Shown here: in pieces, positions 35,000 to 43,941 of the stretch
How positions within the stretch are numbered: the stretch's first letter is position 1
Layout: each line of letters begins with the position of its first letter
Assembly (NCBI GenBank): GCA_023415055.1
Contig: JAEZLZ010000108.1
Coordinates: 27,981-91,980 of the forward strand
Length of the DNA stretch: 64,000 bases
Origin: Bacillota bacterium
GTDB lineage: Bacteria > Bacillota > Clostridia > Lachnospirales > Lachnospiraceae
Direction of reading: 5' to 3'
Program-made: the position numbers and the translations under genes
The notes under the pieces: model-generated
Databases searched by the model: none
What the model was told of the DNA's origin: nothing
The model's input: only the letters and a program-made list of their open reading frames with translations

Positions 35000-35184
35000 C
35001 GGATGAAGGATTTGGGAGAGACCGTAATCGAGACGGCGCCGAAGGGGAATGCGAAAACTCTCAGGCAAAAGGACCAGATCTGGACGATACTCTGGAAAGC
35101 GAATCGGCACCGAAGAAGCAATTTTCTGCTCTTTCTTTATGATAAGGAGCGGAAGAGAATCTTTCAGGTAAACCAACAGAGGCG
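35000..35184 (+). ncRNA. Tandem glycine riboswitch
   Basis: Two glycine aptamers in a row. The first has GGGAGAGACC, GGCGCCGAAGGGG and ACTCTCAGGCAAAAGGAC; the second has TACTCTGGAAAGCG, GGCACCGAAGAAGCAA and ATCTTTCAGGTAAACC...CAGAG. These are the conserved joining segments of the gcvT-type riboswitch. It is followed 60 bases later by gcvT, so glycine should switch the operon on. Confidence 0.93.
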
Positions 35185-35245
35185 TATTGATTTATTTCAG
35201 TATGTCTTTTTTTGTGTCCAAAAATAAGGAGAATGGGAGGTTACA

Positions 35246-36376
35246 ATGGAAAGAAAAACAGGGCTTTATGATTGCCATGTGAAGGCAGCAGGCAAGATTG
35301 TTCCCTTTGCCGGCTATTTGTTACCGGTACAGTATGAAACAGGAGTAATCACCGAGCATATGGCAGTGAGATCTGCTGCAGGACTATTTGATGTATCCCA
35401 TATGGGGGAAGTTCTTTTAAAGGGGAAGGATGCGCTAAAGAATGTTCAGCATCTGGTAACCAATGACTGCGGTCAGATGTATGACGGTCAGGTTAAGTAT
35501 AGTCCAATGTGCAACGAAAACGGCGGTGTTGTGGATGATCTTCTGGTTTATCAAAAGAACCCACAGGAATACTTGATCGTAATTAATGCTGCCAACCGAT
35601 TTAAGGATGTGGAATGGATGAAGTCACACCTGATAGGTGAGGTAGAATTCACGGATATCTCGGATGAGATCTCACAGCTGGCACTTCAGGGACCGAGATC
35701 AAAGGAGATTCTCTGTAAACTGACTGAGGAAGAGAAGCTTCCGGTCAAATATTACAGCTTTAAGGAAGAGGTTAACGTGGCAGGAGTCCGTTGCCTGGTA
35801 TCCAGGACCGGTTATACCGGTGAGGATGGATATGAATTATACTGTAGCAATGAAGATGCGGTGAAGCTTTGGAATCTGCTTCTTACGGCAGGTAATTATG
35901 ATACGGAAAGTAATACTAAGATGGCTGATGCGAAGGAGGATTATGTCATCATCCCCTGTGGCCTCGGTGCCAGAGATACCCTTCGGTTGGAGGCAGCGAT
36001 GCCACTTTATGGCCATGAGATGGATGATACAATCTCTCCTCTGGAGACAGGGCTTGGCTTTGCAGTGAAGCTTGCGAAGGAGGACTTTATCGGTAAGGAT
36101 GGGATATTATCCCGAGACGAACCGAAGAAAGCCCGTGTCGGCCTCAATATCACCGGTCGCGGAATCGCCAGAGAAGCTTGTCCGGTATACATTGATCAGA
36201 AGCAGATTGGCATGACTACCTCCGGAACGCATTGTCCTTATCTGGGAAGACCGGTTGCGATGGCACTGGTGGATATAGAATACAGTACCTTAGGTACTCA
36301 GGTTGAGGTTGAGGTAAGAGGACGAAGAATTGCAGCGCAAGTGGTGGCACTTCCCTTCTATAAACGCGAGAAATAA
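35246..36376 (+). CDS. gcvT: Aminomethyltransferase, glycine cleavage T protein
   Basis: Takes the aminomethyl group from lipoyl-GcvH, releases ammonia and makes methylene-tetrahydrofolate. Family segments: TGLYDCHVKAAGKIVPFAGY, FDVSHMGEV, QLALQGP, SRTGYTGEDGYELY, LGARDTLRLEAAMPLYGHE. The 376-residue length fits; a short insertion (about NYDTESNTKMADAKEDYV, 216-233) is not typical. First gene of the operon, 61 bases after the riboswitch. Confidence 0.95.
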   Translation: MERKTGLYDCHVKAAGKIVPFAGYLLPVQYETGVITEHMAVRSAAGLFDVSHMGEVLLKGKDALKNVQHLVTNDCGQMYDGQVKYSPMCNENGGVVDDLLVYQKNPQEYLIVINAANRFKDVEWMKSHLIGEVEFTDISDEISQLALQGPRSKEILCKLTEEEKLPVKYYSFKEEVNVAGVRCLVSRTGYTGEDGYELYCSNEDAVKLWNLLLTAGNYDTESNTKMADAKEDYVIIPCGLGARDTLRLEAAMPLYGHEMDDTISPLETGLGFAVKLAKEDFIGKDGILSRDEPKKARVGLNITGRGIAREACPVYIDQKQIGMTTSGTHCPYLGRPVAMALVDIEYSTLGTQVEVEVRGRRIAAQVVALPFYKREK

Positions 36377-36508
36377 AGTATAGCATTCGAAAGGTACATA
36401 ACAATATTCTCAACAAAGTGACTGTGTTCACACAGTCCTAAGAATAATTCTAAATTACATATGTGATAATGTAGCTAGAGAAAGATTATATAACGGAGGT
36501 TAAACAAT

Positions 36509-36871
36509 ATGAAGGAATTATTATTTTTAAAATCCCATGAATGGGTACAGTTCAGTGATGCAACAACAGCAAAGGTTGGCATTTCCGATTATGCGCAGAA
36601 GCAGCTGGGAGATCTGGTATTCGTTAATCTTCCTGAAGTTGGCGATGAGGTTGTGGCAGGAGAAGAATTTGGAGACGTGGAATCCGTAAAGGCTGTCTCC
36701 AGCGTCTATAGCCCGGTTACCGGAACCGTAAAGGCCATTAATGAAGAGCTCCTCGATCATCCCGAGTTGATTAATTCCGATGCCTATGATGCTTGGTTTA
36801 TCGAGGTAGAGGAGATTACAGATCAATCTGATCTATTATCTGAGAAGGAATACAACGAACTCAACTCATAA
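36509..36871 (+). CDS. gcvH: Glycine cleavage H protein
   Basis: Small lipoyl carrier of the glycine cleavage system, 120 residues. The lipoylated lysine is Lys61 in GDVESVKAVSSVYSP. The domain opens HEWVQFSDATTAKVGISDYAQKQLGDLVFVNLP. It lies 132 bases after gcvT and 12 bases before gcvPA. Confidence 0.96.
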   Translation: MKELLFLKSHEWVQFSDATTAKVGISDYAQKQLGDLVFVNLPEVGDEVVAGEEFGDVESVKAVSSVYSPVTGTVKAINEELLDHPELINSDAYDAWFIEVEEITDQSDLLSEKEYNELNS

Positions 36872-36883
36872 GGGGGAAGCAGT

Positions 36884-38215
36884 ATGGGCAATTATATACC
36901 GAATACACCGCTGGAGCAGCAGGAGATGCTGCAGACCATCGGCGTGTCAAGTATCCGGGACTTATTTCGGGCAATCCCGAAGGAGGTCTACCTGGAGGAG
37001 CCGCTGAAGCTTAATAAGGGGATGTCTGAGTATGAAGTCAGACGAACCATGGAGAAGCTTGCAGCGAAGAATACTGTGTATCACTCGATCTTTCGAGGAG
37101 CAGGAGCTTATTATCACTATATCCCTTCGATTGTAAGCCAGATCACCTCGAAAGAAGAATTTGTTACTGCTTATACGCCTTATCAGGCAGAAATCAGCCA
37201 GGGCATCCTGCAGTCCATCTTCGAATATCAGACGATGATCTGTGAGCTGACAGGGATGGATGTGTCAAATGCCTCAGTTTATGACGGAGCTACGGCAGCA
37301 GCCGAAGCAGTGATTATGTGCAAGGAGCGGAATCGTAAGAAGGCAATTATCTCGGCTGCCGTTCATCCTCAGACCATTGAGACGATAAGGACCTATTGCC
37401 AGGGCACCGATATCGAGGTAGTGATAGCACCTGTGACGGAAGGAAGAACCGACTTAGAACAGCTAAAGCAGCTGCTTAATGTCGAGACTGCCTGTGTGCT
37501 GCTGCAGCAGCCAAATTTCTATGGATTATTAGAGGATGGAGATGCTGTAGGTACTTTATGCAAAGAGTCGGATGCAAAATATATTATGAGCTGTAATCCA
37601 ATCTCTCTGGGGCTCTTGAAGGCTCCGATCGAATACGGTGCCGACATTGCTGTGGGAGAAGGACAGCCGCTTGGAATACCGCTGTCCTTCGGTGGACCGT
37701 ATCTTGGTTTTATGGCAACGACCGAAAAGCTGATGCGAAGACTACCGGGACGTATCGTTGGTGAGACAAAGGATAATAAAGGCAATCGTACCTTTGTCTT
37801 AACATTGCAGGCAAGAGAACAGCACATCAGAAGAGAGAAGGCTTCCAGTAATATCTGCTCTAATCAGGCACTCTGCGCCATGACAGCTGCGGTGTATCTG
37901 GATGCGATGGGCAGAAAGGGCTTGCAGCGGGCAGCTGAGCTGTCCATGTCCAAGGCTCATTACTTGGCAGGACGAATCTGTGAGCTGAACGGCTTCTCGA
38001 TGCGTTATCCGGGAGAATATTTCAACGAATTTGTGACAGGCTTCACCGGTGATGTGGATAATTTATTAAAAGAGTTGGAGCTGCGTGGAATTCTGGGAGG
38101 GTATCCTTTGAACGGAGAGCAGAAAGGTAATATCCTCTGGTGTGCGACAGAGATGAATACCAGAGAAGAGATTGATACCTTAATCGTTACTTTGAAGGAG
38201 GTGCTGGGAGTATGA
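36884..38215 (+). CDS. gcvPA: Glycine dehydrogenase (decarboxylating) subunit 1
   Basis: N-terminal half of the split P protein that decarboxylates glycine. The 443-residue protein starts YIPNTPLEQQEMLQTIGVSSIRDLF and has the conserved GAGAYYHYIPSIV, YTPYQAEISQGILQSIFEYQTMICELTGMDVSNASVYDGATAAAEA and LQAREQHIRREKASSNICSNQ segments. The last four bases overlap the gcvPB start (ATGA), so the subunits are coupled. Confidence 0.95.
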   Translation: MGNYIPNTPLEQQEMLQTIGVSSIRDLFRAIPKEVYLEEPLKLNKGMSEYEVRRTMEKLAAKNTVYHSIFRGAGAYYHYIPSIVSQITSKEEFVTAYTPYQAEISQGILQSIFEYQTMICELTGMDVSNASVYDGATAAAEAVIMCKERNRKKAIISAAVHPQTIETIRTYCQGTDIEVVIAPVTEGRTDLEQLKQLLNVETACVLLQQPNFYGLLEDGDAVGTLCKESDAKYIMSCNPISLGLLKAPIEYGADIAVGEGQPLGIPLSFGGPYLGFMATTEKLMRRLPGRIVGETKDNKGNRTFVLTLQAREQHIRREKASSNICSNQALCAMTAAVYLDAMGRKGLQRAAELSMSKAHYLAGRICELNGFSMRYPGEYFNEFVTGFTGDVDNLLKELELRGILGGYPLNGEQKGNILWCATEMNTREEIDTLIVTLKEVLGV

Positions 38216-39645
38216 AGCTGATCTTTGAGAAAAGCAGACAGGGAAGAGGCTGCGAGCTTTTACCGGAATGTGATGTTCCCTTAATCACTCCTTCGAAAGA
38301 ATATGAGCGTAAAAAGGAGCTTAAGCTACCCGAGGTATCCGAGACAGAGCTAAGCAGGCATTATACTGAGCTGATGAAACGAACCTTTGGAATTAACGAT
38401 GGATTCTATCCCCTGGGTTCCTGTACGATGAAATATAATCCGAAGATTAATGAAGATATGGCAAAGTTAAAAGGATTTACCGGGGTTCATCCGCTTCAGC
38501 CGCAGGACAGTATTCAAGGATGTCTGGAGGTAATGAGAAAAGCAGAGAAGGCTCTGTGCGAAATTACCGGCATGGATGCAATGGATTTTCAGCCGGCAGC
38601 AGGAGCTCATGGCGAATTTACGGGACTAAAGCTGATCTGGGCATACCATCAGGACCGTATGGATGTAAAACGGACAAAGATTATTGTCCCTGATTCTGCA
38701 CATGGAACAAATCCGGCAAGTGCTGCGATGGCAGGTTTCTCTGTGATCAATGTTGCCTCGACGAAAGAAGGTTATGTGGATCCTGAGGAGCTTCGTAAAG
38801 TGGTTGGAGAGGATACCGCTGGCTTTATGCTGACTAATCCGAATACCATTGGTATGTTTGATGAGAATATCCTGGAGATTACGAGAATTATACATGAGGC
38901 TGGTGGTCTGAATTATTATGACGGTGCGAACCTCAATGCAATCATGGGAATAGCAAGACCCGGTGACATGGGTTTTGATGTGGTACATCTGAACCTTCAT
39001 AAGACCTTCTCTACCCCGCACGGCGGAGGTGGTCCCGGTAGTGGTCCGGTCGGCTGTAAGGAGATATTAAAGAAGTACCTTCCATCTCCCAGAATAACCG
39101 AAGAGAACGGAAGGTATCACTGGGAGGAGAAGGACCCCTTAAGTATTGGCAGAGTGAAGGCTTTCCATGGCAATTTCCTTGTTGTTGTCAGAGCATTAGC
39201 TTATATCCTGACTCTTGGCGCGGAAGGGGTACTCGAGGCATCCCGGAATGCGGTACTAAATGCAAATTACATGATGCATCTACTGAAGGATACCTTTGAT
39301 ATACCGTTCCCCGGACCTTGTATGCATGAATTTGTAATTTCTCTCGAAGAACTGAAGAAGGAGAAGGGAGTCTCGGCTCTTGACTTTGCTAAGACACTGC
39401 TGGATTATGGAATGCATCCGCCGACGATGTACTTCCCCTTGATCGTGCATGAAGCTCTGATGGTCGAGCCTACTGAAACAGAATCGAAGGAGACATTGGA
39501 GGAAGCTGCTGCAGTCTATAAGGAGATCTTTGAGAGAGCTTTGAAGGAGCCGGAAGCGTTACATCTGAGCCCGGTGAATACGGTTGTCGGACGACCGGAT
39601 GAAGTCGGTGCAGCAAGAAATCCGGTGGTATGCTGCCAACTGTAA
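38212..39645 (+). CDS. gcvPB: Glycine dehydrogenase (decarboxylating) subunit 2
   Basis: C-terminal half of the split P protein, carrying pyridoxal phosphate on Lys264 in HLNLHKTFSTPHGGGGPGSGPVG. Other marks: YPLGSCTMKYNPKINE, QPAAGAHGEFTGL, PDSAHGTNPASAAMAG and the NPNTIGMFDENI loop. Length 477 is normal for the two-subunit form. Confidence 0.96.
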   Translation: MKLIFEKSRQGRGCELLPECDVPLITPSKEYERKKELKLPEVSETELSRHYTELMKRTFGINDGFYPLGSCTMKYNPKINEDMAKLKGFTGVHPLQPQDSIQGCLEVMRKAEKALCEITGMDAMDFQPAAGAHGEFTGLKLIWAYHQDRMDVKRTKIIVPDSAHGTNPASAAMAGFSVINVASTKEGYVDPEELRKVVGEDTAGFMLTNPNTIGMFDENILEITRIIHEAGGLNYYDGANLNAIMGIARPGDMGFDVVHLNLHKTFSTPHGGGGPGSGPVGCKEILKKYLPSPRITEENGRYHWEEKDPLSIGRVKAFHGNFLVVVRALAYILTLGAEGVLEASRNAVLNANYMMHLLKDTFDIPFPGPCMHEFVISLEELKKEKGVSALDFAKTLLDYGMHPPTMYFPLIVHEALMVEPTETESKETLEEAAAVYKEIFERALKEPEALHLSPVNTVVGRPDEVGAARNPVVCCQL

Positions 39646-39717
39646 GCTTCATAATTGAATAGGATTAAGATACGTATGGAAAGAATATCGTAACATAATT
39701 ATAACATTCGAAATCAT

Positions 39718-39770
39718 AGAAAGCTGCTTTTGTGCCTTAATTTATTAAGCTCCTCAGGGCAGCTTTCTTT
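39718..39770 (+). terminator. Terminator-like hairpin between gcvPB and lplA
   Basis: AGAAAGCTGC pairs with GCAGCTTTCT, closing a loop of about 31 bases, followed by TT. Weak T-run; it may reduce rather than stop transcription into lplA. Confidence 0.5.
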
Positions 39771-39847
39771 GATGGAATAGTGAATTACATTGAGAGTGTA
39801 CATCTGTAAAGCCTACTAAGTGTTTAAGAAACGAGGGTTAGAATTTC

Positions 39848-40843
39848 ATGTTGAATACCATCAAATATTTCATCACATCGGAGACAAATCCATATAAAAA
39901 TCTAGCTCTGGAGGAATATTTATTAAAGCAGGTAAAGGAAGATGAAGTAATTCTTTATCTGTGGCAGAATGAGAGAACTGTAGTCATAGGCAAGAACCAG
40001 AACCCATGGAAGGAATGTAAGCTTGCCGAGCTGGAGGAAGACGGCGGAAACCTGGTTCGCAGATTATCCGGAGGTGGAGCAGTCTTTCATGATCTGGGTA
40101 ACCTGAATTTTACATTTTTGGCAACCAAGGATAATTATAATGTGGAGCGGCAGCTGGAGGTGATTCTGAGAGCAGTGAAGAAGCTTGGAATTCCTGCGGA
40201 GAAGTCAGGTCGCAATGATATTACAGTCGAGGGGAAGAAATTCTCCGGCAATGCCTTCTACAGCGACGGTGTGCACTGCTACCATCACGGTACGATCTTA
40301 GTGAAAGTGGATATGAGTAAATTATCCCATTATCTGAATGTTTCCAAAGAAAAACTGGTATCCAAGGGTGTCGAATCAGTGAGAGCAAGAGTTACAAACC
40401 TTACGGAATATCTGCCACAGCTTAGCATCGGTCAGGTGCGTAAGGAGCTGATGAAGGCATTCGGTGAAGTCTATGAGTTTACACCAGAGGAACTGAAGGC
40501 AGATGATCTGGATGTGCTGAAGTTGGAGAAACTGGAGGATAAATTCTCCTCTTTTGAATGGATTCTAGGCAGAAGGATGGAATTTAATTACTCACTGGAC
40601 AGACGCTTCCCTTGGGGTAATATTGATCTTGAATTCGTAGTTGACTGTGGTCGTATCGTGCATTGTAAGGTATATTCGGATTCGCTTGAGACAGGCTATT
40701 GGGATAAGCTCACAGGCGCTTTAGAGAACTGTGTTTTCTCTTCGGCAGCGATGCATGAGACTTTAGAGGTGCTTTCGCTCACGCCGGAAGAGACAGTGAT
40801 ACACCGAGATGTGCTCGACCTGATTCAGGAGTCGAAGCTTTAG
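39848..40843 (+). CDS. lplA: Lipoate-protein ligase A
   Basis: Attaches free lipoate to carrier proteins, here most likely GcvH. The 331-residue protein shows the family segments NPYKNLALEEYLL, TVVIGKNQNPWKEC, RRLSGGGAVFHDLGNLNFTF and SGRNDITVEGKKFSGNAF, with the LplA C-terminal domain (about 240-331). Its place between gcvPB and the dihydrolipoyl dehydrogenase makes a complete lipoate-dependent unit. Confidence 0.93.
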   Translation: MLNTIKYFITSETNPYKNLALEEYLLKQVKEDEVILYLWQNERTVVIGKNQNPWKECKLAELEEDGGNLVRRLSGGGAVFHDLGNLNFTFLATKDNYNVERQLEVILRAVKKLGIPAEKSGRNDITVEGKKFSGNAFYSDGVHCYHHGTILVKVDMSKLSHYLNVSKEKLVSKGVESVRARVTNLTEYLPQLSIGQVRKELMKAFGEVYEFTPEELKADDLDVLKLEKLEDKFSSFEWILGRRMEFNYSLDRRFPWGNIDLEFVVDCGRIVHCKVYSDSLETGYWDKLTGALENCVFSSAAMHETLEVLSLTPEETVIHRDVLDLIQESKL

Positions 40844-40889
40844 AAGAGAACCGTTACACGAAAAGAGCAGCGCAGAAATGGAGAACATT

Positions 40890-42299
40890 ATGGAGAATCA
40901 ATTTGATTTGATTATCATCGGATCCGGACCCGGCGGGTATGTAGCAGCAATAAAAGCTGCAAAACTAGGTAAGAAAATCGCAATCATAGAGAGCCGCGAG
41001 ATTGGAGGAACCTGTTTGAACCGGGGATGCATTCCGACGAAGACGCTGATGCATAGCTCTCATCTTTATTATGAGGCACAGCATCTGGAAGAGCTTGGTA
41101 TCACGATGGAAGGGATACATCTGGATATTGATAAGCTGAAAGAACGGAAGGAAAGCGTCGTAAACAGAATGCGTCAAGGAATCATAGGTTTGTTAGAGGC
41201 AAATAATGTAACAATACTGCACGGACAGGCACGGATTACCGGGCCGAATTCAGTAGAGGTGAACCTGCCGGAGCAAACCAGTAATTATCAAGCAGAGAAG
41301 ATCCTGATCGCCACCGGCTCTGCTCCGGCAATACCCAGACTCGAAGGCGCTGACCTTCCGAATGTCATAACCAGTGATGAACTGTTGGCGATGGAGAAGA
41401 CCTATCATAAGCTTCTGATTATTGGAGGTGGTGTGATAGGAATTGAATTTGCAACCATTTATCATGAAATGGGCCATCAGGTTGAAATAATTGAAGCTAT
41501 GGATCGTATCCTTCCGAATATGGATAAGGAAGTTTCTCAAAGTATTGCTATGAGCCTAAAGAAGAAGGGCGTCACTATCCATACCAAAGCCAGAGTAACC
41601 AGAATCCTTCCGGGAGAGGATCAGTCCTTAATCTGCGAATATTCAGAGAAGGACACCTTATTTACTACCGGAGCGGAAGGGATACTGATCGCTGTGGGCC
41701 GGCGTGCGAACACGAAGGGGTTATTAGCAGATGGATGTGAACTAGAGATGGATGGAGCAAATATCCATGTCAATGAAGGCTTTGAGACCAGCATCCCAGG
41801 AATCTATGCAATCGGTGATGTAGTCAATAAGACAGGACAGCTCGCTCACGCTGCTTCAGCGCAGGGAGTCGCAGCAGTCGAGAAGATGTTTGGACATTTA
41901 CCGAGCATTAACTTGTCTGTCATCCCTTCCTGTATCTATACGACACCGGAAGCGGCAACCGTCGGAATGAGTGAAGACGAGGCAATCCGAGCCGGTTATA
42001 ATGTGAAGGTAGGAAAATATCCGATGCTTGGTAATGGTAAGACCTTATTATCCGCAGGAGAACGAGGCTTCATCAAAGTGATTGCGGATGCTTCCACCTT
42101 ACGTATTCTTGGAGCTGTACTTCTATGTGATCGAGCAACGGACATGGTGGGAGAATTTGCTACCGCTATTGTACAGGAATTAACTGTTAAAGATATGGCA
42201 GCAGTGATACACCCTCACCCGACCTACAGCGAGGCAATCACGGAAGCGATCGAAGATGTGGAGGGTATGGCGATTCATCTGATGCCGAAGAGACGGTAA
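40890..42299 (+). CDS. lpdA: Dihydrolipoyl dehydrogenase (glycine cleavage L protein)
   Basis: Reoxidises the lipoyl group of GcvH with NAD+. The FAD site GSGPGGYVAAIKAAKLG is at 11-27, the redox disulfide Cys42/Cys47 in GGTCLNRGCIPTK, the NAD site GGGVIGIEFA, and the catalytic HPHPTYSEA near the C-terminus. No extra lipoyl domain. The start at 40890 has GGAGA six bases before it; 40878 would add four residues. Last gene of the operon. No pyruvate dehydrogenase genes are close. Confidence 0.95.
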   Translation: MENQFDLIIIGSGPGGYVAAIKAAKLGKKIAIIESREIGGTCLNRGCIPTKTLMHSSHLYYEAQHLEELGITMEGIHLDIDKLKERKESVVNRMRQGIIGLLEANNVTILHGQARITGPNSVEVNLPEQTSNYQAEKILIATGSAPAIPRLEGADLPNVITSDELLAMEKTYHKLLIIGGGVIGIEFATIYHEMGHQVEIIEAMDRILPNMDKEVSQSIAMSLKKKGVTIHTKARVTRILPGEDQSLICEYSEKDTLFTTGAEGILIAVGRRANTKGLLADGCELEMDGANIHVNEGFETSIPGIYAIGDVVNKTGQLAHAASAQGVAAVEKMFGHLPSINLSVIPSCIYTTPEAATVGMSEDEAIRAGYNVKVGKYPMLGNGKTLLSAGERGFIKVIADASTLRILGAVLLCDRATDMVGEFATAIVQELTVKDMAAVIHPHPTYSEAITEAIEDVEGMAIHLMPKRR

Positions 42300-42335
42300 A
42301 CGATAACGAAAGAAATAATATTTATGATTAGAAAG

Positions 42336-42370
42336 ACAGAGGCTGTTCCTTAGGAGGGGGCTCTGTTTTT
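42336..42370 (+). terminator. Terminator after lpdA
   Basis: ACAGAG pairs with CTCTGT, with partial pairing inside, followed by five T residues. Confidence 0.55.
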
Positions 42371-42408
42371 CGGCTTCAGTATGGGTGGGATACTATGTCA
42401 AAAGATAG

Positions 42409-42612
42409 CGGAAGAAGGGGAGCTCACCGGGCTTATTCCTCGAAGGCAATCGATGCCATTGCCTGTTGGAGACAGAACAGGGTAAGGCAACCGCAGAACA
42501 GCTGAAGGGTGAGTATCTGGGAATCTGGCATACCAGTCATACCGGGCTACTTGTCGGACAAAGGTATCAGGAAGCAGTGGAGAGGATACTAATGTGGCTT
42601 AAGAGTTATTAA
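42409..42612 (+). pseudogene. Gene remnant, family unknown
   Basis: A frame without a start codon ends in a well-formed protein tail (GEYLGIWHTSHTGLLVGQRYQEAVERILMWLKSY and stop) and is followed five bases later by a strong terminator. Another frame just upstream also reads as protein (CQKIAEEGELTGLIPR), so a frameshift probably separates them. I cannot name the parent family. Confidence 0.45.
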
Positions 42613-42617
42613 AGAAT

Positions 42618-42667
42618 AAAAATGCGGTTGCTATTTGATGATATCAGATTATAGTAACCGCATTTTT
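42618..42667. terminator. Bidirectional terminator after the remnant
   Basis: AAAAATGCGGTTGCTAT pairs with ATAGTAACCGCATTTTT (one mismatch), giving a T-run on both strands. Confidence 0.75.
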
Positions 42668-42753
42668 ATATATGTATTGGTATAAGTCTATTGAAGCCTA
42701 GTTACGCTATCGTATATTCTTATAATAGAAGATGGCGATCTGAGTACGGTCTC

Positions 42754-42879
42754 TCAAATTAAACTACTGAGTACTACGGCAATGATCACAGGAACGATGT
42801 AGAAACTGCTATCCACCTCGAACAGATACAGGGCTAAGCAGCTGATGAATAAAACCAGTTTATCAATGATCTCGGACAT
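42754..42879 (-). pseudogene. Truncated N-terminus of a membrane protein (sensor-kinase-like)
   Basis: A 41-residue frame with a CGGGAGG ribosome site starts MSEIIDKLVLFISCLALYLFEVDSSFY and stops at a TGA after the second hydrophobic segment. It looks like the first membrane pair of a sensor histidine kinase of the kind seen in Lachnospiraceae, but no kinase domain follows. Probably a broken gene; a genuine small membrane protein cannot be excluded. Confidence 0.45.
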
Positions 42880-43066
42880 GGCAGACCTCCCGTGAAATAA
42901 GTATGAATATTCCGGTATTCATATCAGCTTGATCAGAGCTTTAAAGCAGTATGACTGGCTGATGACGGTTATTCTTTATAGAGCTCTTTCCTGATTGGAA
43001 AGATATTCTAACAACATCAGTATTACATGTCAATATACGGTTGTTTAGCTTGGAACCAGCTTATGG

Positions 43067-43095
43067 TTGAAAGGCTGATATCGGGATGGTATAAT
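43067..43095 (+). promoter_or_regulatory. Promoter of the isochorismatase-like gene
   Basis: TTGAAA (43067-43072), 17-base spacer, TATAAT (43090-43095) with a TGG extended -10. Confidence 0.75.
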
Positions 43096-43167
43096 CAGAA
43101 TGTCCCGGAGGGGATAATCAAACAATCCAAGAAGCTAAGTCAATCGGTATAAAAAAGGAGATATCAC

Positions 43168-43713
43168 ATGAGAGTTACAACAGAGGATACTATGGCATTA
43201 ATCGTTGATTTTCAGGAGAGACTGGTTCCGGTTATAGATCAGCAGGAAGAACTGATCCACAATACAGAGATTTTAATCAAGGGTCTTCAAATCTTAGACA
43301 TACCGATGGTTGTAACCCAACAGTATACAAAGGGGATTGGGATGACTGTGCCTGCATTGAAGGATTTATTCGAGAAAGAGTTCTATTATGAGGACAAGGT
43401 GACATTTAGCTGTGCTCAGGATGAGAATATTTTGCAAAAGATCAAGGCAACCGGAAGAAAGAATATCCTCGTATGTGGAATAGAAGCGCATATCTGCGTG
43501 CTTCAGACGATAATAGATCTTTTGAGCATGGGATATCAGGTATATCTCGTAGAGGACTGTGTCGGTTCACGTAAGGAAGAGAACCGCCAGATCGGTATTA
43601 AGCGTGCGATTCAGGAAGGAGCCTTCTCTACCTCCTATGAATCCATTTTGTTCGAATTGACCGGAGTGGCTAAGACAGATAGGTTCAAGGAAATTTCAAG
43701 ACTGATCAAGTAA
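43168..43713 (+). CDS. Isochorismatase-family cysteine hydrolase
   Basis: A 181-residue cytosolic hydrolase. The catalytic triad of the family is complete: Asp14 (LIVDFQERL), Lys77 (EDKVTF) and Cys110 (GIEAHICVLQT). The group includes nicotinamidases and other amidases; the sequence resembles the YcaC-like/ putative hydrolase subgroup more than true isochorismatases. AAAGGAG precedes the ATG. It has its own promoter and terminator. Substrate unknown. Confidence 0.85.
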   Translation: MRVTTEDTMALIVDFQERLVPVIDQQEELIHNTEILIKGLQILDIPMVVTQQYTKGIGMTVPALKDLFEKEFYYEDKVTFSCAQDENILQKIKATGRKNILVCGIEAHICVLQTIIDLLSMGYQVYLVEDCVGSRKEENRQIGIKRAIQEGAFSTSYESILFELTGVAKTDRFKEISRLIK

Positions 43714-43771
43714 TGGAAGAAATTAAGTTGAACCCCCACATACAAGGTGCTCTGATATAATGAATAATTAC

Positions 43772-43858
43772 GACCGGAAGATACTCTTCGGGCAGCTTTC
43801 GTTACGATAACGTGACTTATGGCTGTTACGAAGTAATTAACTTTCCGGTCTTTTCTTT
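43772..43858 (+). terminator. Terminator of the isochorismatase-like gene
   Basis: GACCGGAAG pairs with CTTTCCGGTC, enclosing a further GTTACG/CGTGAC-type structure, followed by TTTTCTTT. Confidence 0.6.
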
Positions 43859-43941
43859 ATTTGCGATAAACGAATTAATAACAATGACAAATGTCATGCT
43901 GCATCGTGACTCTGTTCACTGGAAAATCTTTCAGAAACTAG

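Noticed and set aside
34844..35227. Frames of 91 and 110 codons across 34.84-35.23 kb
   Set aside because: They overlie the tandem glycine riboswitch and have no ribosome sites.
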